Shown here in pieces: positions 10,028 to 16,875 of a DNA stretch of 17,954 bases. The translations under genes were made by a program, and so were the position numbers. Positions within the stretch are counted from its first letter, which is position 1, and each line of letters opens with the position of its first letter. The notes beneath the pieces were generated by a model. It was given only the letters and a program-made list of their open reading frames with translations, had not been told where the DNA came from and ran no database searches. This DNA comes from Dictyocoela muelleri (lineage: Eukaryota; Microsporidia): the NCBI GenBank assembly GCA_016256075.1, contig SDVU01000200.1, positions 1 through 17,954 of the forward strand, written 5' to 3'.

Positions 10028-11330
10028 TTAGATTTTTTTTTCGTGTTCAACATAGACTCTTCTTCTCGGTCTTGGTCTGACTCGAGAAAGTAGTCTTCTT
10101 GCTTCAAGATCAGAATGGTACTGATATTTTTTCAAGATAAACCCTATTTCCTATAAGCTCTCAGACGGCTTATTAATTTTTCTATTTAATTTGGAAATAA
10201 ATCTTTCAGCAGAATTATTAGTTCTAGTTTTTAGGAAGCAAAATTATTTCCACGTGTTCGACTGAAAGGAGAGTTATCAGTTCGAAACATCCAGGTTCTT
10301 TCAATATAATCTTGTAATTTAATCACAACGGGATTATCTTTGGGCTAAATGAATACAATCAGATCCCATGCATAATCTACATCTAAAAGATTAACAAGGG
10401 CAAAAGTCGAAGTAAGCTGAACACAAAGCTTAAAACAAACATTTTCGTGTAAAAGTAAAACCAGTAAGAGTTTTTGGACACGACGCCACATAGATTGCCC
10501 AAAATAAAAAAAAGTATCTTTAATATCAGCACCTGTTAATGAAGTTTGCAATCCATTAAAGGCTGCTCGTTCGAAATAAATTTACATTTTGTCGAGTGAA
10601 AAATAAACATAAACTAAAAGCCGCATTTTGATAGTTTAGAACATATGAGTGTAGCTTTCCTGTTTTCCTGTTAAGAAATAATACAACAGAGGAAAACTTT
10701 GTCTAGCTAAACAGCCATGAATGATGTAAATTTATAAGAAAGAAGCAGAGGAAGATTTAAAAGTACCCTCCTTTACTACATCGAAGGAATGTGACTTAGC
10801 AAAGGTTTCTATGAAATTTAGATTACCCAAAATTATCATGGTTTCACCCCAAAACCTAATTTTAAAAGGAAATTCCTATATTTCGAAAGTTTAAAAAAAT
10901 CATAATCAAACTTGGCTCCGTTGATCTGACCCATAGGCTGTCTAACTTCAGATTTCCAATTGTATATGTTTGTTTTAAAAGCTTTTAACGATAGGAGTAG
11001 TCTTAAAATAAACGTGTTTCCACAGTGTCTCGCCTGTATGGTTTCTAAAGCACTTTCGAAAACCTCTAAAGCAGGTTTGAAAGGTTTCAAGACCATTATT
11101 TCTTTAAAAGGGCATTAATTCAGTATCAAGCAACTTATAATGATCATTTTAATGAAGATAAACTCCTTTTACTTCCAACAGTTCTCTCCCCACTGATATA
11201 GCACGAAATAGACATAAATTATTGTAACAATGCCAGTAAGTCTTTCCCATAGGTGCAGTTTTGTTTTTTTAATAAAATTCTTAAATGTAAGCAGTTTTGT
11301 TACTTCTAATTCAAAAAAAAATCGTTATTT
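10028..11330 (-). pseudogene. Decayed MULE (Mutator-like) transposase
   Basis: Pieces of a Mutator-like transposase run in order on the minus strand. Near the N-terminus (about 11150-11280) KTYWHC, with CYNNLCLFRA and a later N-D-H, matches a FLYWCH zinc finger, with YWHC encoded at 11226-11237. Next comes a linker (10836-11096), then KEGTFKSSSASF and IYIIHGCLARQSFPLLYYFL. These match the family's D-G-T-F-K and I-H-G segments; the first catalytic aspartate reads as glutamate. Then follow ERAAFNG, FFYFGQSMWRRVQ (family F-F-H-x-x-Q-x-x-W-R-K-V-Q) and, after a frame change, NNFAS and RTNNSAERFISKLN, which hold the conserved glutamate. The remnant ends in a basic tail RRLLSRVRPRPRRR with a stop at 10028. 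Several stops and frame changes make it inactive. No terminal repeats were identified. Confidence 0.85.
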
Positions 11331-12108
11331 AAAAGGGGTCGCAAATTCTTGTTTCTTTTTGTGAATTGGAAATTCGGTTAATTGGGATTAATAAATTGGG
11401 GCTGAACTGGAATATGCATTTATTTATCAACTTAAACAGTTTATTTAATACGTACAATAGAAATATCAAAAAGAAACAGTGATACCGTTAGACAAGAAAT
11501 TATTAATACTAAGATAGAATTACACGGCGGATCAATAAAATATTATAAATTGCTTAAAATTAATTCTATTGCAGCACCATATGCAAATAAAGCCGTGAAT
11601 GTAATGAAATTTTTATTCCCAAATATGAAACATGTCACATGCATAGCACATATGTTGCATAAAATATGTGCAAAATTTAGACATATATATATCACCAAAT
11701 GCTAATACATAAGTTCCCAAATAAAAAAATTTTATAAAAAACAAAGATAATCAATTAATTTTTAACGATATTACTAAACTAGAATTTTCAATATCACAAT
11801 ATAGGGGGTATGGCTAAATTTTACATTTTATATTATTGAAAACTACGATCTATATATTTCCTTTTTCATCAAAAATGTCAGAAAAAAGTGAATATAAAAA
11901 TAATATTCAGACTACTTTTTGTAATCTCGATTTTTTGCATGAACTCCAAGACATTAAAAATGCTGCCATCCTAATTAATTCAGTTAAAAATTTAGAGAAA
12001 AATGATTTATCAACATCACAAAAAATTGATGTACTAAAAATGAGTAAAAAAAAATATAAATACACCTCTGAAGATTAAATATTTACTTGAAAAAAATCCA
12101 GATCTTAG

Positions 12109-12122
12109 GTACTTTTTATTCT
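12109..12122. repeat. Target-site duplication of SINE copy 2, left
   Basis: GTACTTTTTATTCT here is repeated exactly at 12579-12592, directly flanking the SINE. It is part of the hAT fossil's last reading frame, so it was host sequence before the insertion. Confidence 0.85.
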
Positions 12123-12578
12123 TATTATTATTACATGCTGACAACATCCATAGCTGCCAACCCGGAGAGTTGTCCCCTACCGTGGTCTAAGACCTTTGGT
12201 TCTTGGTGTTCCAATAATACGTCACTACCTAAGCTACCCAGAAGTTCAGCTGTATACGCGATTTTCGTTTTATCAATGACTCAGCAGGATACAGGTAATT
12301 AGTGGCTTTTCATAATTTTTTTACTACTTTTTGCCGAGATGCGTCGCCGCACTCTTCCCCACACCTAGGAGAGTCCCTTCTGCTTCATTGTCATATTAGA
12401 CCAAGTCTTAATCAGCTATACCACAATGGAACATGTATATTAATACTATATTTCTATAGTTATGCCCGCTTAATGTCATTCCCTCATTATTTATTAAAGA
12501 GTGACGTCAGTGGGATTCGAACCTCGCTACTTAAAATTTACATTCAAGAGTGTTAACCACTGAGCTGTCCGGCTTTTT
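12123..12578 (-). mobile_element. tRNA-derived SINE, copy 2 (full length)
   Basis: This non-coding retroposon of 456 bp is inserted on the minus strand and flanked by a perfect 14-bp target duplication. Its 5' end (12573 downward) is a tRNA-like head, followed by a body of about 370 bp shared with 6832-7282 and, for its last 250 bp, with 15043-15293. The 3' end reads CATGTAATAATAATAAG, a short TAA-type tail rather than a long poly(A). Inside the body GTGGTATAGCTGATTAAG looks faintly like another A box, so a two-tRNA origin is conceivable but not shown. Open frames in this interval are chance by-products. No partner LINE occurs in the window. Confidence 0.85.
12503..12573 (-). promoter_or_regulatory. 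tRNA-like head with RNA polymerase III A and B boxes
   Basis: On the minus strand the head begins GCCGGACAGCTCAGTGGTTA (A box at about 12554-12566) and has GGTTCGAATCC (B box, 12513-12523), the internal promoter of tRNA genes. It is not a functional tRNA gene: the 5' bases GCCGGAC have no complementary 3' acceptor strand, and the sequence continues into the SINE body. The anticodon region, CTTGAATGTAAAT, might derive from a GTA-anticodon (tyrosine) tRNA, but that is uncertain. Confidence 0.8.
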
Positions 12579-12592
12579 GTACTTTTTATTCT
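12579..12592. repeat. Target-site duplication of SINE copy 2, right
   Basis: This is the exact second copy of GTACTTTTTATTCT (12109-12122). The hAT frame continues from here through TCTGAACTTTAA, as expected if the SINE inserted into the hAT fossil. Confidence 0.85.
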
Positions 12593-12686
12593 CTGAACTT
12601 TAAAACTTGATAAAAAAATAATAAAAATTATGCATTTGTTTATATTGACTACAATTGAAATTGGAAGAAGCTTTGGTTTTCAAACG

Positions 12687-13004
12687 GGTTAGTCACCCCT
12701 TATTAAGAAAAAAAATTAAATGGGAAAAATAAGGCATTAACAAAGAATTATAAAAATTTTTAGATGTCATCTAACTAAATTATTTGTAAAATTATTTTTT
12801 ATTTTTTATTCAATATCCTACGTTTTCAAAAAAAGGCTACTTTGCTGCCTTTTTAGTAAACGTTGGATATTGAATAAAAATAAAAAATAATTTTACAAAT
12901 AATTTAGTTAGATGACATCTATATTTTTTTTCTTTGTTAATTGATTATTTTCCCATTAACATTTTTCTCTTTTTGAGGGGGGGGGTGTGGTAGGGTGATT
13001 AACA
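12687..13004. repeat. Foldback terminal repeat, 3' side of Merlin element 2
   Basis: This is a near-perfect palindrome. The left core at 12761-12837 (AGATGTCATCTAACTAAATT and on) returns as its reverse complement at 12847-12921 with only a few differences. The apex is about ten bases (around 12838-12846), and AAAGGC/GCCTTT closes the stem. Outer parts of the arms pair less well and end in GGTTAGTCACCCC and GGGTGATTAACA. An almost pure G run lies at 12977-12985. Confidence 0.9.
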
Positions 13005-13098
13005 CGGTGTAAAAATCAAATTAAATTTTTAAAAATTTTGTATTTTTTCAAAAAAAATTGTCAATTCAAAACAAATTAAGTTATTTTTAATAAAATCA

Positions 13099-13957
13099 CT
13101 AAAAATTCACTGAATTCAATATATTTATATTTCTAAAGAACATAAAAACATTAAGATGATCTTGTAATGTATCTAAAGCGATTCCATAACTATAGAGTTT
13201 TATTTTCACCAAATACATCCAGAGATTTTCGATTTTTCGAGTATTAGCTTTAGTTTCTGGATATCCAAAGAAATTTTTATGATTTCTTTATCCTGGTATA
13301 CATTTTTATTTTAGAATAACATTACAATATCAGATACATCGTATGATTTTAGTCTTACCTTTTTTCTTATAACGAGTTGCAGACTTTAAAAATAACGTTT
13401 TAGAAAATTTACAATAACAATAGCCGCTTTAAACTTCAATAGTTCCGAAACTCTAAACAGATGGGCATAATTTTCCTACATTATATTTCTTTTTAGCTCA
13501 ATTTGATTCGTCAATCCGCACTCCTTTCTGATATTCCCCTAGTAGCCTCCTTTCTTTAATAAGATATTCTGAAATTTTTTTCCTAAAAATTGAAAGGATA
13601 TGTGCATGCATTTCTTCTTATATACCCTAATTTAATATCACATATTCCTCTGTGAAATAGACTTTTTGAAAAATAGAATGTAAATTATAAGAAAAAAACA
13701 AAAGGAGAGATTTTTGTTTTAGCTAAAATTGATTCTATCAATAAATTTGTTACACATTTACATTTACTACATATACAGGTAAATCCAAATTTGTATCTTT
13801 TATTTATCTTTATTTTCATAGGTTCTTTTTTACATTTTAGACAATTTTTTAATGTAGAATAAGGTCTTACACTTGAAATAATTGAATAATTTTGGCATTA
13901 TCAGATATATATATTCGAAGAAGTGTGATATTTTAATTTGTTCAGTCTTTTAGACAT
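13099..13957 (-). pseudogene. Decayed Merlin transposase (copy 2)
   Basis: On the minus strand, MSKRLNKLKYHT begins the remnant, followed by a zinc-ribbon piece (LKNCLKCKKEPMKI, then KFGFTCICSKCKC). Next come VRIDES, matching the first catalytic aspartate of the intact protein (VQIDES), and FGYPETKANTRKIENLW with ALDTLQDHLNVFMFFRNI, matching the C-terminal region with its glutamate (TRKHTQTIEGLW and GFLQKHLDIFAWRRTF). Several stops and frame changes interrupt it. The span of 859 bp is close to the 888-bp intact gene. The start codon lies 49 bp inside the 14007-14311 foldback and lacks the CCC motif seen in the other two copies. Confidence 0.85.
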
Positions 13958-14006
13958 AGACCAATTAAATAATACATTTTTATAATTTAATTTGATATTT
14001 ACACAA

Positions 14007-14311
14007 GGTTAATCACCCCTCTACTTAAGAAAAGAATGCGAATTAGAAAATATAGCATTACTGATAATAAAAGTTTTGTTAGATGTCATCTAACTCAATT
14101 ATTTGTAATACTATTTTTTATTTTCATTCGATATATCTACCTTTTTCTATAAAAAGGCAGCAAAACAGCCTTTTTTAGTAAAAGGAAGATAATAATGAAA
14201 ATAAAAAATAATATACAAATAATTTAGTTAGAAGACATCTAAAAACTTTTATTATCGGTAATGCCTTATTTTCCTGTTCGCATTATTTTCTTAAGGATGG
14301 GGGGGTTAACC
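14007..14311. repeat. Foldback terminal repeat, 5' side of Merlin element 2
   Basis: The palindrome begins GGTTAATCACCCC and ends GGGGGTTAACC. The core AGATGTCATCTAACTCAATT (from 14091) returns as the complement at 14165-14240, around an apex near 14158-14170 (GGCAGCAAAACAGCC). It clearly shares its core with 12687-13004 but has more differences from it than that foldback has between its own two arms. Confidence 0.85.
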
Positions 14312-14635
14312 AGTTAAAGAACCGAAGCTTAAACAGAATGAATAGAATTTCAGGTGATAAATGAAGATCTTTTAGTATAAAATGCATTGGTAAGATTTTG
14401 TCTCTAAAAAAAGACATTTTTTTTCAAAATTATTTATGTCTGTTTTTTTTAATACATCTATTAATATTTAAATTTAGAACAAAATAATTAAAAAAATTTT
14501 TAATGTAAAAAAAATTTTTGTAAATAAACAGGTCGACATATTCAAGAATTTTCTTTCAAAATTTTATAAAACAGACTACTTGTCTAGAAAACGACATTTT
14601 TTTAAGAAATCGCGTCATTTTTTGGAAAAAACCTG
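14312..14635. other. AT-rich DNA without a recognisable gene
   Basis: No coding frame or known repeat was recognised. Two loosely similar stretches (GTCTCTAAAAAAAGACATTT near 14399 and GTCTAGAAAACGACATTT near 14582) may be a worn repeat. Confidence 0.4.
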
Positions 14636-14748
14636 AGTAAAAACGCCAATAAAAACGCCAGTAAAAAACGCAATAAAAACCTCAGTTTATACTTCAGTAA
14701 AAACGCCAGTAAAAACGCTAGTAAAAACGCCAGTTAAAACCCGGCCTT
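14636..14748 (+). repeat. 12-bp minisatellite, about nine units
   Basis: Units of AAAAACGCCAGT and close variants (AAAAACGCCAAT, AAAAACGCTAGT, AAAAACCTCAGT) follow one another, with a diverged stretch near 14680-14695. Nothing indicates coding use. Confidence 0.85.
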
Positions 14749-14818
14749 TAACAGAATCAACCTGGCATTTTACAGAATAAACTCGGTATTTTAAGAATAA
14801 ACAAAGCATTTTACCGAG
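14749..14818 (+). repeat. 21-bp tandem repeat, three to four units
   Basis: Units resembling GCATTTTACAGAATAAACTC follow directly after the 12-bp minisatellite. The first and last units are incomplete. The two arrays share no obvious sequence. Confidence 0.7.
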
Positions 14819-14931
14819 CCTAATAATAATATTATAATTGTGATTTTGTCGTTCATTCGAGTAAGCTATATTAAAAAATTTGGGTCTAAGTCTAAATATG
14901 GCAGAGTAGATTTTATATAAAGTAAAAAAAT

Positions 14932-14970
14932 GTGTGCGTAGCGCGCATTTTGCGGCAGAGCGCGCGACAT
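14932..14970. other. Short GC-rich patch with a GCGCGC inverted pair
   Basis: GCGCGC at 14941-14946 recurs at 14960-14965, separated by ATTTTGCGGCAGA, inside an otherwise strongly AT-rich region. CpG density is exceptional for this window. It could be the worn end of an element or a small hairpin; no function is visible. Confidence 0.5.
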
Positions 14971-15042
14971 TATATTTATACTTGTTATTTATTTTTTTAT
15001 ATTATATTATTTTATATTGATTTTTATAAATATTTGCATTTT

Positions 15043-15293
15043 TATTATATATATTACATGTTGACGACATCTATAGCTGCCAACTTGGAGAGTTGTCTAC
15101 TACAGTAGTCTGTGACCTTTGGTTCTTGGTGTCCCAAAATACGTCACGTCTTAAGCTACCTAAAAGTTTAGCTGTATATGAGATTTTCGTTTTATCAATA
15201 AATCAGCAGGATACAGGTAATTAGTGGCTTTTCATGAATTTTTATTTTTCACTACTTTTTGACGAGATGTGTCGCCGACTCATCCTCACACCG
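15043..15293 (-). mobile_element. tRNA-derived SINE, copy 3 (5'-truncated)
   Basis: This copy matches the 3' 250 bp or so of the SINE at 12123-12578 in the same orientation, for example GACCTTTGGTTCTTGGTGT, ATCAGCAGGATACAGGTAAT and TAGTGGCTTTTCAT. The tRNA-like head is absent, as in 5'-truncated copies made by LINE-type reverse transcription. No target duplication was recognised. Similarity to copy 2 is visibly higher than that of copy 1, so copies 2 and 3 may be the younger ones. Confidence 0.8.
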
Positions 15294-15520
15294 GTGACAC
15301 TGTAAAATAAAAAAATATTAATTAATAAAAAGTACTTAATTAAATAGTTTATAAACATTAATCTCAAACACAAATAAAAATTGTTTTTTTTCTTTTGGTG
15401 TTGTATTTGTTAAATATTTTTTTTCTAAAAGTAAATCCAGTTAAAAAAATTTTAATGTTCCCATATCTAACGCCATGATTCTCTCGAATGTCACTTTTTA
15501 CAACCCATTTCATTATTATA

Positions 15521-15762
15521 GACCCATCATTTCATTATTAATGACCCATCATTTTATTATTATAGACACATTATTTCATTATTATAGATCCATTATTTCA
15601 TTATTATAGACCCATTATTTCATTATTATAGACCCATTATATTATTATTATAGACCCATTATTTCATTATTATAGACCCATTTTTTTATTTTTATAGACC
15701 CATAATTTCATTATTATAGACCTATCATTTCATTATTATAGACTCATCATCTCTTATTATCT
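15521..15762 (+). repeat. 22-bp minisatellite, block 1 (11 units)
   Basis: The unit is GACCCATTATTTCATTATTA plus TA. The GACCCAT part, or its variant, recurs at 15521, 15543, 15565, 15587, 15609, 15631, 15653, 15675, 15697, 15719 and 15741, exactly 22 bases apart with no insertion or deletion. A further partial unit starts near 15502. Substitutions are scattered across units. Confidence 0.95.
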
Positions 15763-15837
15763 TGATAAATAATGTATAAAATTTTCTAATGCAATCCCAT
15801 TTTAAACAAAAATGAATAAACAAATTATACAGATCTT

Positions 15838-16001
15838 TTTATTATAATTGACACCATCTTTCAATATTATTGACACCATCTTTCATTATTATTTACACCA
15901 TCTTTCAATATTATTGACAATCTTTCATTATTATTGACACCATCTTTCATTATTATTGACACCATCTTTCATTATTATTGACACAGTTTTTCATTACAAG
16001 G
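15838..16001 (+). repeat. 22-bp minisatellite, block 2 (7 units)
   Basis: The unit is GACACCATCTTTCATTATTA plus TT. The GACACC part or its variant recurs at 15850, 15872, 15894, 15916, 15936, 15958 and 15980; the one 20-base step is a 2-bp loss in the unit at 15916. The unit is related to block 1 (GACCCATTATTTCATTATTA). About 75 bp of other sequence separates the two blocks. Confidence 0.95.
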
Positions 16002-16029
16002 TTTTTCATAGATACGGTATAATTTTTCC

Positions 16030-16260
16030 AAAGTTAGAGACCCATATTTTCAGAGAGTAGACTCATATTTTCAGAGTTAGAGGCCGTATTTTCAGAGAGT
16101 AGACTCATATTTTCAGAGTTAGAGACCCATATTTTCAGGAATATAGTCCAATATTTCAGAGTTAGAGTCCCATATTTTCAGAGATATATACCCATATTTT
16201 CAGAGTTATAGACTCTTATTTCCAGAGTTATAGACTCTTATTTTCAGAATTATAGTCAAA
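16030..16260 (+). repeat. 22-bp minisatellite, block 3 (about 11 units)
   Basis: The unit is GACCCATATTTTCAGAGTTA plus GA, with GACTCAT and GACTCTT variants. Units begin near 16039, 16060, 16081, 16102, 16124, 16146, 16167, 16189, 16211, 16233 and 16255, so the step is 21 or 22. Worn units may continue to about 16430. The GACCCAT core is shared with block 1. Confidence 0.9.
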
Positions 16261-16531
16261 TTCTCCATCTTATATACCTATTTACTTTAAATTTGTAGAC
16301 TATTTTTTAGTGTTATAGGCTTCTTTTACAGAGTTTTAAACCTAATTTTTTTCAGTTATTTACTTTTACGGAGTTTTACTTTTTTTTGAGTTATTGAGAT
16401 ATTTCACAAGTGTTATGGGCATATTTTAATACTCATACAACATTTCGCATACATAAATAATACCTTAAAACCAAAATTCTAATAATTGTCGGCACTACTC
16501 CGCTCGGCATATAGATTTATTGGCACTCGGT

Positions 16532-16827
16532 TTTTACTCAGGGTTCCAGTAGACATCCATAGAACCGAGCTTATGGAATAATTAAAAAATATTTGAGTTT
16601 CCCACGAAGAGTTACTATGGGTGGGCTATTTATATTTTCATAAGTATGGATATATGGGCTTATAGTGTGGTGAAAAACGAAGTTTCTCACCACACTATTA
16701 GCCCATATATCCGGATTTAGGAAGATAAAATAAGCCACCCATAGTAACTCTTCGTGGGAAACTCAAATATGTTTTTATTATTTCATAAGCTCGGTTCTAT
16801 GGAATTCTACTGGAACCCTGAGTAAAA
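16532..16827. repeat. Left foldback terminal repeat of the intact Merlin element
   Basis: The left arm starts TTTTACTCAGGGTTCCAGTA and the right arm ends with its complement at 16827. The arms pair for roughly 145 bases each with few differences. The closest pairing is around GAGTTTCCCACGAAGAGTTA (from 16596) and around GTGTGGTGA (16665) with TCACCACAC (16687). The apex is only a few bases near 16681. It is the tightest foldback in the window. The bases just outside GGGTTCC (TTTACTCA, 16533-16540) and just outside GGAACCC (TGAGTAAA, 16819-16826) are complementary rather than direct repeats, so they are not a target duplication. Confidence 0.95.
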
Positions 16828-16861
16828 TAAATTAGTTTTGGCGCCAAAACTAATTTATTTT
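16824..16861. repeat. Perfect 38-bp palindrome before the transposase gene
   Basis: AAAATAAATTAGTTTTGGC is followed directly by its exact complement, centred on GGCGCC (16840-16845). It fills most of the 44 bases between the foldback and the start codon at 16872, where a promoter would be expected. The two decayed Merlin copies have no matching palindrome at this place. It could be a binding site, a transcript hairpin or a small insertion. Confidence 0.95.
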
Positions 16862-16866
16862 TAGAA

Positions 16867-16875
16867 CCCTCATGG
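16867..16875 (+). promoter_or_regulatory. CCC start-site motif of the transposase
   Basis: CCCTCATGG puts CCC two bases before the ATG at 16872. The identical string lies before the decayed transposase at 4005. Microsporidian genes often carry a CCC or GGG motif immediately upstream of the start, so this supports both the start choice and the organism guess. Confidence 0.55.

Larger units (their letters stand above)
11436..12603 (+). pseudogene. hAT-type transposase fossil, split by a SINE
   Basis: A frame open from 11436 to 11702 contains IAAPYANKAVNVMKFLFPN followed directly by MKHVTCIAHMLHKICAKFR. This matches a widespread family of hAT-like transposases (related to DUF659-type proteins) in which D-A-A-P-Y-M-x-K-A precedes H-V-T-C-x-A-H-x-L-H-R-V-A. 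Stops and frame changes follow. A second open piece (11836-12078) reads NLDFLHELQDIKNAAILIN and then SVKNLEKNDLSTSQKID, which fits the later helical part of the family. A last piece, PLKIKYLLEKNPDLRYF, runs into the SINE insertion at 12123 and resumes after it, ending at a stop at 12601-12603. Only part of the gene is present: the N-terminal half was not found, and an aspartate expected before A-A-P-Y reads as isoleucine. Confidence 0.7.
12687..14311 (-). mobile_element. Decayed Merlin transposon with foldback ends
   Basis: This is the second complete foldback-ended Merlin element, about 1.6 kb. It holds a foldback (12687-13004), a broken transposase on the minus strand (13099-13957) and another foldback (14007-14311). 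All four foldback ends carry GGTTAATCACCCC or a close variant. The two apices differ in orientation (TACTTTGCT in one, AGCAAAACA in the other; the complement of the latter is TGTTTTGCT), as expected of inverted copies. No clear 8-bp target duplication was found at the outer ends. Confidence 0.8.

Noticed and set aside
12087-12556. Two open frames of 71 and 84 codons
   Set aside because: They lie within or across the SINE and read antisense to its tRNA-like head and body. The body is conserved as DNA in other copies but not as protein.
12503-12573. Functional tRNA gene
   Set aside because: A and B boxes are good, but the acceptor ends do not pair and the sequence continues as a repeat found elsewhere, so it is a SINE head.
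14636-16260. CRISPR-like array
   Set aside because: The repeats are head-to-tail with no unique spacers between them, and the setting is eukaryotic.
16533-16826. 8-bp target duplication around a 278-bp foldback ending in GGGTTCC and GGAACCC
   Set aside because: The flanking eight bases (TTTACTCA and TGAGTAAA) are reverse complements, not direct repeats, so they extend the palindrome instead.
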